Assembly: GCA_013115145.1 (NCBI GenBank)
Contig: JAAPAO010000050.1
Coordinates: 1 to 64,000 of the forward strand
Direction: 5' to 3'
DNA: 64,000 bases
Source of the DNA: Perkinsus chesapeaki
Taxonomy: Eukaryota > Perkinsozoa > Perkinsida > Perkinsidae
The position numbers were made by a program, and so were the translations under genes. A model generated the notes under the pieces. That model searched no databases and was not told where the DNA came from. It saw only the letters and a list, made by a program, of their open reading frames with translations. Below are positions 49,954 through 64,000 of this stretch, piece by piece (within the stretch, counting starts at the first letter, position 1; the number at the start of each line of letters is the position of its first letter).

Positions 49954-52145
49954 CTATTTTTTCGACACAGCCTGACCACCAGAGGTCCCAAGACCCATCA
50001 TAGTCTTCCAGGCGTCATAGATATACCACTGCAAACCGGTAAGAGTACCAATCATAATAATACGCGTTCCTGAAGTATCCAAAATCTCCACAGTGCGGAG
50101 CTATCCGACCCACCTAATCCCTTCATGAAAAGATTCTTCAATCCTTGCTCCGAGGCCATCTGCCCAAAGCTCTTGCCTTGGTTCTCAACCTTACCTGAGC
50201 CCATGAGTTAATAGCTAGCAGGAATAAAAGTGGGGAAAAATCCCTCGGACAGTGGGGGAAAATCTACCATATTTCCCCCGAGAAATGCCATATTTCCCCC
50301 GAAGCTCAAAGGCCTTCTCACCGAACCACCAAAAGGTTCCTCTAAAACATGCACTAACTTTCTCACATATGTTGATTCAGATATCGACGATCTCACATCG
50401 TCCCTCCTATGTCGGGCAAGAAGGGAATCTTTTCGGAATATTCCCAAACTTCTGGAAGAAATTCGGTAATGCGATAAGGAACTTGCCCGGCTCAGATGGA
50501 GGTTGCCAGCCAGTCAAAAACAGAGTACGGCGGATACACTTCACACCCATCTCTCACCCATTTGCGAGACCAAATTGTCAGCCGGCTGGGAGACAATTGC
50601 ACAGAAAACACCAGCGATGTAGCCCGAGGCGAAAGTAATGCCAAGCTGGGTTCCCTTAGAGTAAGAATCTCTAGGGTTGGTGAAGACGTGCTTGTAGAAC
50701 TTCTCAACACAGTACTCGAACCCGACAAACTTCGCCACGGTATACCTGAATCAATTAGGAACATCGCCAGAAACAAACGATGATATGAGCGAGACAGCCA
50801 AACAGCCCATAGCACAATAAATGCTATTAATTATACAGGGCGCATCAAGGTGAGAGATATAAACAAAATGGCGGAGAAGAGCTTAATTATGTGTACTATA
50901 TAGAAAACTACACCGATACAGAATAGGAACAAGAACGCAGAAATTAAATCCACTTAGCAGCGAGCCTAAAATAAGATTAGTTCGATATCTACAGCTCTAT
51001 TACGTTTTAACATAATTTACCATTCTCAACAAGCCTTCCCTCCCCTTACGGTATCTGTCTCGACCACAGCGGCACAACACTTCCAAACGGGAATCTAGTC
51101 TCCGCCTTGGTAGCGTTCATCTGCTTCAATGCCGCACCAAAAGCGGTCGGGAACGTCCCAGGTGGGGATGTCTGCACTTTAACTTTAATCATTTCCATCG
51201 GACAAAGAGCTATGTCGGCAAAGAACTCCGCAGACGCACTCGCACCCGCCCATACGAAGGCTCGGTATCTAATAAATAACAAAAAGCATTGTTCAACTCA
51301 TTTCATATAAGAGAATGAAAGATTCCCCAGAGCAACCTCAATCCGACCTCAAGATACGCCACTGAAATCACATACCGCGATCATCGCTATGAAACTGTCA
51401 TCTGGCATTTCCAATAGAAGACACTTCCCCTTACTTGGTAGCATTCTCCTGACCGAGCATGTTAGCATAGAGATCCTTGAAGACCTCGTTCAAGCCAAAC
51501 TTGAACATGCCTTGGAAATGGTAACCAATACAAGTAGGCTCCCATCCCTTGATAAGCATTCTGGCACCTAACAAGAATATATAAACAAAAATCGCTTCGC
51601 TCCGCTAACACCGGTATTGCCAATAAACTCATGTCTGGAAGGCAGAGTTCTTCACCACGCAGTTGCATTTCCGCGCAAAATTTTTCAAATCTTCAAATCC
51701 ACATTTTGCCATTTGAAAGAGACGAACAATACCATTTCCCAAACTTCGCGCGAAACCTCGCCAATGAAATTTTGGCAGGTTTAGAAAATTTTTCAGAAAC
51801 GATGAAACTCACCTTCTTCAGATGCAATGGTACGAATGCCCGAGATCAAGCTTCTGTACTTAGATGGGTTAACCTGACGACACAAAATATCTGCACGCAT
51901 GCGCAACCCACCGTGCTCACCTGCATGTTGCACTTGACAACATCGAGCGGAGTAACTGCGGTGTGGGTAAGCCCGCAGGCCAAGGCTCCGCCGGCCAGGC
52001 ACTTGGCGTAATAGGAGTTATTGTGCGGGATCGCCGGGTTGGCGTAGCGAGCATCCCAGGCGGCAGCAGCAGCTGGCTTGGACGATGATGAGCTCTTGGC
52101 GGACATGTTGTGTGAAGGGAGAAAAATACGCTGAAAAATGGTCAT
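49954..52145 (-). CDS. Mitochondrial phosphate carrier (SLC25A3 type), 7 exons, complete
   Basis: This inner-membrane carrier imports phosphate with protons for ATP synthesis. The exons are 52145-51921, 51874-51814, 51567-51435, 51268-51050, 50745-50558, 50194-50114 and 50069-49954. They total 1,023 nt (340 aa) with GT-AG ends and the frame kept. The three mitochondrial-carrier repeats are visible: the first has TAVTPLDVVKCNMQ, the second has DIALCPMEMIKVKVQ, and the third has AIVSQPADNLVSQMG. Other diagnostic blocks are GWEPTCIGYHFQGMFKFG and RIIMIGTLTGLQWYIYD, as in phosphate carriers. A second possible start is ATG 52106 (MSAKSSSSSKPAAAAA), which would give 327 aa; the Ser/Ala-rich start fits either choice. 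The introns are 44-304 nt. The first (51875-51920) contains a word shared with introns of other genes here. Confidence 0.95.
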
Positions 52146-52715
52146 TGCTATCAGGGAAAAAGACGTTCAACGATTCGAACGATTATAGGAGAAGCAGTGC
52201 TCTCTCTCCTTCGAAGGAGACTGTGAATAATTTACGCACGATTATAACCTAACAAAGAGGGGAATGGACCTATTTAGTAATTACGAAGCATTAACAGGGT
52301 ACGCATTAGCAATTTTATAAAATCACACAAAATGTATCTTCACCGTGCGCAGTGTTCATGGCGGGTGCTCCACTGAGATGTAAAAAGCGCCCGCCCCACA
52401 GCAGCTTCCCACCGACAGGACCTTGAAACTGCTAAAAATGCAAGGGTGTTGTCTTAGAGGCGAATAAAGCCAAGGTTGAATGTAAATAATCAACGGAGTG
52501 ATCTGTTGAGTAGTTCAACAATACTAATAGCGATACTGCAAAATAAATGTGAAAATTTGAGATATTAGTAGACCATTTCTCACAGTGGTGATAATCCCAC
52601 ATGAACAAGGACCCAAACCCCATTGAAAATAACACAGCTCCTAATTCAACAGAAAACCCGAATCACAGAGAAGGACCTTCCACAATTTTACACCCAGACA
52701 TCGCCGTAACCGGAA

Positions 52716-57263
<4,548 letters not shown>

Positions 57264-57518
57264 TTACTATTAAACAATGCCACCACCTACCAAATTAGCA
57301 GAGATCCAACCAAAGCACCTTCGGGACGGCACCACGTAGAACAGGCCATCTACGTGCAAATGCAGGGAGTCATCTAACATAAAAAGAGCTCGCCCTAAAA
57401 TATGGCTTGCAAATATTTCCACAATGAGAATTTATGGTGCGAAAATATTGGTGAGAATTTATGGTTGGAATGAGCATGGTCTCACTGTTGGCAGTCCAAT
57501 TCCAGCCGTTTACTTATC
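57264..57518. promoter_or_regulatory. Divergent promoter region between CDC5 and a small secreted-protein gene
   Basis: Only 255 bases separate the two start codons (57263 minus, 57519 plus). A direct repeat GAGAATTTATGGT (near 57425 and 57452) lies in this gap. I recognise no named promoter element. Confidence 0.5.
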
Positions 57519-57782
57519 ATGCGTATCATACTCTTTGCTGTTGTCCTTCCGGCTCTCGTGTCATCGCTCAATTTGCAAGGGGCTCGGAAAAAGAAAGATG
57601 CTAAGAAGAAAGATGCTGGGAGATCAAGCGATTTTGCTGGGCGTCTAGGTGAAATGCAAGCACGTCAAGACTCGAGTAATGCTGCCTTTGATGCGAGAAG
57701 AGGTAAAAGAAGAAGTCGCGGTGAGATGGGGGACTCGACCGGAGGGAGAAGAGGGGGATCAGATGGCGGTGCTGAACTGTAA
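57519..57782 (+). CDS. Small secreted basic protein (87 aa), family unknown
   Basis: ATG 57519 starts a clear signal peptide (MRIILFAVVLPALVSSLN). It is followed by a Lys/Arg-rich, Gly-rich mature chain with a short tandem repeat (KKKDAKKKDAG) and ends at TAA 57780-57782. The sequence has no cysteine and no recognised domain. Transcription would diverge from CDC5. A GTAAAAG near 57704 could be a splice donor, in which case the C-terminus would differ. Confidence 0.55.
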   Translation: MRIILFAVVLPALVSSLNLQGARKKKDAKKKDAGRSSDFAGRLGEMQARQDSSNAAFDARRGKRRSRGEMGDSTGGRRGGSDGGAEL

Positions 57783-59134
57783 GGAGGGAAAACGCTACAC
57801 TCTTGACTAGCATATTTTTAGGCTGACAAACATGCTCTCCCAAATGACGACCAATTCAAGGAAAACAACCCGCAAGAAGTAGAAGCAGGAAGTAGATCAG
57901 CCTGTGAGGATTCCATAATACTTGTGACAATGCTTATCAAGGTGTGTGTGTTCATGTTATGTGTTTTGTTGTTGTTGAGTGGTGAAGTAATGATAAACCG
58001 AACCCGAGCAACTTCGCATGCTAACAGTGGTGCTCTTACGTATCTTGACCGAGCTGGATTGCAGCAAAATAGCATCGTTACGACATAGCCCGACCAGTAA
58101 TCTCACAATGTACAGTGATTCATAGCAGAGCTCCTCACAAGGTGGGTCAGAGCAAACTGTTTGGCTAAGCAAATAACTCGACCTTAAAAATATCCTGAGA
58201 GGCTTGCGGAGCACAACACAGTACAGCCACCCCGCACAAGCTGGTGTCATGGCGTGGAACAACTCAAGGCTCGGAAATGGTGTAGAACACGGAATGGCTC
58301 CTTCGTGGATGTCATCGTCGATTCTTCTGGCGAACTCTCCACAAACCGATATGGGAGTCGTGATACCTGAATTGGAACAGGAACTTGTGAACTTGAACTA
58401 GTGATAAGGCTGGACTCACAGGATTCTAGGAACGAGACAAACCTGACTCTCCGATGGATATGTAATAGCTTCTCACTGTCAGTGAGTGACCTGCGATGTG
58501 ATTAAATCCATTGGCATCTTAACGCATCGGAAAGCATGGTGATGTCCCGAAAAAGGATGCTTATATCTGGTCTGTTCCTCGTTATTCATTTATATCGGCA
58601 AGACCATGGCTCAACATGCCGCGTCATCGTGGGCTCCGATCATAGAAGAGATATATTGCATTATTTGATAAGAACGCATATTTGCCGACTGAAATGGTGT
58701 AAGCTATCCTAGTGGCTTGCGACAATATTAAATGATGCGAGCTACGTTATGTAGGGTGTCAGTCTGACGCTGGCAGAGAATCATAAGAATCTCTCAGTAT
58801 CTGTGCGCATCTCGGCGATCGCTGCTAGCTCTGACAGTAATTCGACGGGCTTTAATCATACACCCTGTTGGTTAAAGCACACCGGTTCCTTACGGAATGA
58901 CACGAGAATCACTGTTGTTCGGAAAAAAGTATTGTCTGACATAGTACGTCGTTGGGCCACAGGGCAGACCTGACTGTCTCCCAAATACTTGGGGCGCGTC
59001 ATCGCTCGAGGTTCGACTACTTTGCAGTTGCTTAACCTCAACGGAGTACGGTGTGTTTGATACGTTCCACGCGTATGCTTCTTGCACTATCTACATGGAC
59101 CAGATAGAGTTTATCCGGCGTGCTGTCCCTATAT
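57783..59134. other. No clear gene
   Basis: The frames here are 60-100 codons, unsupported and mutually overlapping. Nothing with a signal peptide or motif was found. Confidence 0.45.
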
Positions 59135-59430
59135 AGTCCAGCCACTGCTGAAGCACTGTCTCCAAAGTCTCCAGCTCTCCCGACGACCACATAAATCATA
59201 AGTCGTGGTGCCGCTACTATTACCAGCCACTATCGAGCGTGAACTCTCATGCCGCGTTTAGTGGCAGATATCCCTCGCTTGAGAAATGGCGGTTAATGAT
59301 TTTCGAAGATGCTAGAGTTCAGCGGTTGCCTCTCAATGGGGACTTTCTAGTGACGCCTAGAGACACCATGGAGCCGCACAGTTGCGCCAAGTGGCATAAC
59401 ATGACGTTGGGTGGCTCAATATGTGAATAA
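59135..59430 (+). CDS. Coding-like exon of an unrecognised gene
   Basis: A continuous frame from just after a stop near 59150 to TAA 59428-59430 reads like protein: HKSWCRYYYQPLSSVNSH, then YPSLEKWRLMIFEDARVQRL and EPHSCAKWHNMTLGGSICE. It contains three cysteines and one N-glycosylation site (NMT). No start codon or leader is evident in this exon, so it is probably an internal or last exon of a small secreted protein. GTGAATAA at 59423 could be a splice donor instead of the end. Confidence 0.4.
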
Positions 59431-59631
59431 TACTGTATATTTTTCGGGGTCACAGCTCATCGCTCAATACAAATTATCAATGCCCTATGGGGAGATCGAC
59501 AAGTATTACACAGCGCTTCTGTGATCGGATCAGTTTTCGTTGAAGTCACGCTTGGAGACAAAGGCTCCATATAATGGGGCGTCTACCACTAAGCGAGTTT
59601 TTCGGCAACTCCCGAGTAAGGAGGCCACTCC

Positions 59632-60283
59632 ATGCAGTCAGCTATGATACACCTTTTGACCGGAATTCTTTTGACATGCTCTTTATGCACCATGAGGGAA
59701 CTTAAGCTTCAAGATATTGAGAATATCGCTAGGTATGGAAGTCCACCCATCGTCTTATCCGGATCCCGTTTTCCGTGCACTGCTCTTCGGACTTTGTGTA
59801 ATCGCTGAAAACAGTGATCCAGCCTTTGTCCATCGGATGGACTCCATCCGGGCTATAAGTTGCGTTCTCAGGTACAATGCCGGGCCATTCGTTACCCTCG
59901 GAGGTACAGTATCGCAGTTGGGAATCAAGTATTCGTAGCTTTACTTTAGGGGCCTGTTATGATAAGCCCATCGGAAAATGCTCATTCAACGATACTACTG
60001 GGCGCGTGGAAGGATGTCATTGTTTGGAACCGGCGTTCGTCGCGTTCACACAGGTAGCTTTCTAGAACCATTTACCTGCTATTCTCTACAGTACCATAAA
60101 TACTTTCAGGAGAAGACTGGTGATATCTCGGTTATTTGCACTGAAATATGTGATCCAGGGACGTGTCCTAAGGCTCCAAAAAAGGCTGGCGAGTGTGTGC
60201 CAACGTCGCTGCTGCCCGCTTGTCTAGTGACTTGCGTGAACGATAACGTGAGTGAAATGATGAAGTGTGTTACATTGTGTTGA
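59632..60283 (+). CDS. Cysteine-rich secreted protein, 4 exons (154 aa)
   Basis: Exons 59632-59732, 59815-59871, 59939-60053 and 60092-60283 join with GT-AG introns of 82, 67 and 38 nt. The total is 465 nt in frame. ATG 59632 gives a signal peptide (SAMIHLLTGILLTCSLC). The mature chain has many cysteines, clustered toward the end: ACYDKPIGKCSF, VEGCHCLEP, VICTEICDPGTCPKAP, GECVP, PACLVTC and MKCVTLC. The even spacing suggests a disulfide-bonded extracellular domain. I do not recognise a named family. The intron set is my own model; it is supported by the frame and by the concentration of cysteines in the joined reading. Confidence 0.6.
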
Positions 60284-62018
60284 GTGTCAGGACTGTCTCG
60301 ATACGGCCTTCTGTAATCCGTTAGGAGATACAGGCATTTGTATGTACCACCCTTAGCTCTGGTGGTAACTTGACGATGGCTGCTTCTTCATTTTTTTCAA
60401 GTGCGGCCCTGGTATAGTCGTACGCGGTACTGTATATGCCTCAATTGCCGCCTATTAGTTTGTCGTAATGACCGATTATAGCTAGTTGTAGGTAAACGCG
60501 TTTATTACTTACTATTAGTAAGTCCCTGTCAGAGCCACGATGGTGGCTTACTTAACTGCTGGCAATGATGCCATCAGGTCACCAACGAGGTTTAGTTGCG
60601 TTAGCTCACCGTCAATAAACTCCTGGCTATTGTTAAATTGTTGGTAAACTCTTGACACGCTTGAGTAACTTGTGTCTGCCGGAAATCTTGGGGATACATC
60701 ATAAAAGGCATCCATTAAAAAAAGCACCGTATATTATCCTTTCATACTACTCGGGAGCCATTACATCGAACGCAATACACCAGCAAACGTCAACAGTGAG
60801 ATTCCCGCCATAAAGGCAGGGCAAGCGACCGGCAGATGGTCCCCTGAATCACCAGAAACGTACAGACGCTCCCTTCTCTTAAGAGACGAACCAATACGTC
60901 CTGGTTCCAAGGCCGCCGATCTCTATTAAGATGGACTGGTTGCCACTCTGATTCGAACTGCGATTATTGCTTCCTCAGTAAGCGTGAAAACAAAGTGGTC
61001 CATCAAATGAAGCCTCCCTCACCGTTATGCAACGTGTCATATGCAACGTAACATGATACGTGTTTTCATCATTATGGGGGTTTGGGAACCATTTTTCTGG
61101 TCATAATTCCTCCGAGAGTCACATTCTCATCCATATTAATCATCTCCTTCTCTTTGGTGACTCAATCTGGGCCTCGGTAGGTCTTCTGGTTTCCTTCCAA
61201 GACCTGGTCAACAAAAGGCGAACGCTAGCTGATAACACAACAACGACAAAAACGATCGTCATTTCCATGGCGCGTGCTGATCGCCGCTAATAGCAGTTTC
61301 TCGATATGGTTTACGATATTTATTATTGATATTGATTTACTATAAGTATTCATATCATTTACTATAGACTAGTTGGTACTGAATATAGTGTGATATCGTT
61401 CGTTCCATTGTTCTACAGCAATTCAGGGACATGCTGGAACGGTAGTTTTTTTCCCTGCTATTTCTTCAAGTTCGTCAACTGATATCAAAACACTGCAGAA
61501 CTTGTGCTGCACAACCTATTCTGTACGCTGGTACAATTCTCCCTCCTTAACGTTGCTCTATTGCACTCATTGGACTCCCCCATCGTTTCTACTGACATGG
61601 TTATGTCTCCTTTGCGTTGCTCTCCTGCGTCTACTGGGCTCCCCAATCGTATATGCTGTCACTGTCCTGGTTCCTTTGTGCTACCTTTCCCGCGCTGGTT
61701 CGTTAGCCTAAATGGGCCCAAAAATTGTGTTGCTTCCAGTATCATGACTACCCCGACTCGGCCATATGCTATAGCGTAAGTGGTACGATTGTCTGTATGT
61801 ACGCGCCGCCCTCCACGCGCCTTGTTCATTCACTTCAGTTGGTCATCCCTCTCCACGTCACTCTAGTGCGGCTCTGTTATACCCTTGCCATCATCATTTT
61901 CTCTACGCCTTATGCCACAGTTGCTTATCATTCAACGGTTTTAAGCGGTTCAGCCATCAATGAAGCCGAATCGGCAGCTTCATCTGCCGTTTCAAAGCTG
62001 TTGAGAGGATTCTCTTTT

Positions 62019-62059
62019 GAGGTATAGTTGGGTTGTTATTAACAACCCAACTATACCTC
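62019..62059. repeat. Perfect 19-bp inverted repeat, 3-nt loop
   Basis: The arm GAGGTATAGTTGGGTTGTT (62019-62037), loop ATT, and arm AACAACCCAACTATACCTC (62041-62059) are exact complements. Confidence 0.95.
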
Positions 62060-62082
62060 TCAAAGCTCAGCTACCTCTCAGT

Positions 62083-62119
62083 ACTCAAAGCTATTAACAA
62101 CTTGTTAATAGCTTTGAGT
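62083..62119. repeat. Perfect 18-bp inverted repeat, 1-nt loop
   Basis: The arm ACTCAAAGCTATTAACAA (62083-62100), a single C, and arm TTGTTAATAGCTTTGAGT (62102-62119) are exact complements. It lies 23 bases from the 62019-62059 hairpin. A GT at 62021 and an AATAG ending at 62110 could bound an intron that contains most of both. Confidence 0.95.
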
Positions 62120-62499
62120 GCCATCAATCAAGGTGTACTTGGCGATATAACCGAGGGAGTCTTATCTCTAAACTCGTCCAACACAAGATGAACACTACTT
62201 GACAACAGAACAACCAAAACAACGATCATGATTCCCATGAAGCGTAGGGATCGCCACCGATAATAAACGTACAATCAATAGAAATCGAGTCTTGTAATTG
62301 CTTTCCAATAGCATCGAAAGCCGTGTTGCCATTCACTGCTACCAGCATATCGCCTAAGAGCGGTGAAACAGCTGCGAGAGGCTCAGTATGAAAACACACC
62401 TATTGATAGCGATTGACAAAGCTCATTGTTTTCCATCTCAATTGCGACGGGTGATTGCTTAACGATGGACTCCACTATTCGGCTTATGCTGACAAACCC

Positions 62500-63999
62500 T
62501 CAGAAGAGCAGAGAGTCCTTTAACATACCCGCACTGAAACTCCGATCGCTTCCATCCGAATCCCCACGGTATAGATCTGTCTGGTCGCACAAATGATAAA
62601 CGGTACCTCGAGGAAAGCCTCCAACAAAGCTGAACAGTTCTGCGTACTTGACAGTGCCAACGGTTTCACCGAGTCTGTTCACATTCCGAAGGACCTTCAG
62701 CCCTACCATTGTATCATTGCTCCGCGCTAGATTCACCAATCGGTTTTCGGTATCATCATCACCGACGAGGACTATGCGATCACCAATCGCGAGCTGAACG
62801 GAAAATAAAAAGGCTCGGTTGTTTCTGCGTAACCAACCTCGCTGTCCGGACTTCCAATTCGAGTGATGACACCGGTCGATGACTCAAAGGAAATGCCCCA
62901 TGGATCTTGGGCAGTTCGTCGGGTGATCACAACAGGCACTACGATCTGCCGTGGTGACACTAAAACGTAAAATGCAGATCGAACCCGGATAGGAGGAGCT
63001 ACTCCAGACGTCGTGCGGGTCATTGCTGGCATGCCGTCGGAACGTAACGACATCAACCTCAACTATCTCATCATCTGTGAGGACTTTAAGGATGCCTGGG
63101 AAGCCCCACTGATAGCAAGAATCTGGGACAGGGCAGCGACACAACTGCGTACTATAACCCAACATAGCCTCGTTCACCTCGATGATGCTTCGCCGCGATG
63201 ATGCGATCTCCTTCGCATATATCATCTGTCGCCCAGGCCGGTGAGCCCTCTTTTACGCCTTTCACGATCGCCGTAGTGTCCCCAGAATTCATCAAAGACA
63301 AACCCCACAGTATATCCTTGCTTTCCCGCACTAGAGCCACGTGAACCTGACGGAGCAGCTAACGTGCACTCCGATCAAAATCCTCACCGAACCAGCTGCG
63401 GCATTCTCATACAGTTCCGATAGGAAATTCCGCACCAGACGGCTTGTTGACTGCTCGGCAACGGAGGGACTATCCTTCACTATGGTTTCCGTGCATTCCA
63501 GCGCCTCTAGCCGCTGCTGCGCTGTAAACAGGGACTTCCGCAAAACCTCAGTCACTATAATTTCCTCAACGGGCCTCTGCGGAAGCTCGCCGTCACCGTT
63601 GTTCTCTTGTACGCCGTCGCCGCCAAACGAGGCCCTCTCCAGGGTGGGCGGATCGTTCCGACTGTTGGCTGGCCTAGCGTGCTTTTCAAGTTCGGCTTCC
63701 TTCACTTCGCGTTCAATTATGGGTATCGACTGGGTGAGTTCAACTTGTGAAATCTGCTCCTTATTGCTTCTCTGTTCCTCTTCGGTTGATATCTTCGCTA
63801 GCTTCTTAGGGATTGGAGGCAACGGCGGTGGAGGGCGAAAGTAAGCAGGCTCGGAGATATCGGGAGTCGTCGGCGAGATTCCGTCAACGCATCGTATCTG
63901 ACCAACCACACTCCCCTTGGCCACCGATGACAGGCCTGACCAGCTGTATCGTGATGAAGTGTTGATCGGCATCACGAAGCTCTGCAGCAATATCTTCAA
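62500..63999 (-). CDS. Multi-PDZ-domain protein (5' end outside the window)
   Basis: PDZ domains bind C-terminal peptides and build scaffolds. The frame enters at the right edge with the end of a PDZ-like domain (IEDIAAELRDADQHFITIQL), then a Pro-rich and charged linker (63331-63850, with RPPPPLPPIPKKL). A second PDZ follows after a 44-nt intron near 63353: WGLSLMNSGDTTAIVKGVKE then GSPAW and EGDRII. A third starts near 62960 (VPVVITRRTAQDPWGISFES), is joined by a small intron (about 62798-62842) to LAIGDRIVLVGDDDTENRLV, and ends at a stop at 62500-62502. The second PDZ has a frame break after GDRII, caused by a 16-bp segment flanked by the direct repeat CGATGATG (63180-63203); without it the text reads GDRIIEVNEAMLGY. 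Either an unrecognised splice bypasses it or the copy is damaged. Confidence 0.65.
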
Positions 64000-64000
64000 T

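Larger units (their letters stand above)
60284..62499. other. Decayed, hairpin-rich region with a degraded direct duplication
   Basis: No intact gene is seen. A block near 61196-61290 (ending GCGTGCTGATCGCCGCTAA) is repeated in diverged form near 62155-62265 (ending GTAGGGATCGCCACCGATAA). Both encode short C-terminal-like peptides (TKTIVISMARADRR and TKTTIMIPMKRRDRHR), which points to tandem copies of a gene end now broken. Two long perfect hairpins lie just before the second copy. Hydrophobic frames at 61502-61779 are not supported. Confidence 0.5.

Overview
This is nuclear DNA of a protist. Genes are split by many GT-AG introns, coding is on both strands, and there are no operons, Shine-Dalgarno sites or other bacterial features. 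GC is moderate. Most introns fall in a tight class of about 38-65 bp, with a second class of about 150-590 bp. Core eukaryotic proteins (PRP8, CDC5, UGGT, mitochondrial phosphate carrier) are recognisable along their length but diverged, and they sit among small signal-peptide proteins of no recognisable family and EF-hand proteins. Taken together this suggests an alveolate, most likely Perkinsus or a close relative. The organism name is inference; no rRNA or other diagnostic marker is present.

Layout. Positions 1-8,740 hold one small open frame and, on the plus strand, a BK/Slo-type potassium channel (about 2.1-5.4 kb, possibly to 6.0 kb), then gene-poor DNA. Positions 8,741-16,500 hold a multi-exon gene of unknown function and several small secreted-protein genes, separated by DNA full of perfect short-loop palindromes. 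Positions 16,814-27,544 (minus) hold a complete 20-exon PRP8 gene. I assembled its splice sites by hand, and the spliced frame stays open for 7,320 nt. Positions 28,380-37,048 (plus) hold an EF-hand protein gene and one or two genes for a probable mitochondrial helical-repeat protein. Positions 37,622-40,247 are bounded by long inverted repeats and enclose a small secreted-protein gene.

Positions 41,218-57,263 are a same-strand (minus) run of four housekeeping genes: UGGT (ER glycoprotein folding sensor), a histidinol-phosphate-aminotransferase-like enzyme, the mitochondrial phosphate carrier, and CDC5/CEF1 (Prp19-complex splicing factor). The carrier model also closes cleanly in frame, and so does the aminotransferase model from its second exon to the stop. 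Positions 57,519-62,499 hold small secreted or Cys-rich proteins and decayed, hairpin-rich DNA. The window ends inside a multi-PDZ protein gene on the minus strand.

The genes do not form one pathway. PRP8 and CDC5 both act in the catalytic spliceosome, but they lie 25 kb apart, so this is probably chance. The most unusual material is: a 110-bp piece of UGGT coding sequence inside an intron of the neighbouring aminotransferase gene; the 2.6-kb inverted-repeat-bounded segment; short sequence words shared by introns of different genes; small introns that carry perfect hairpins and remove in-frame stops; and a 16-copy minisatellite in a CDC5 intron.
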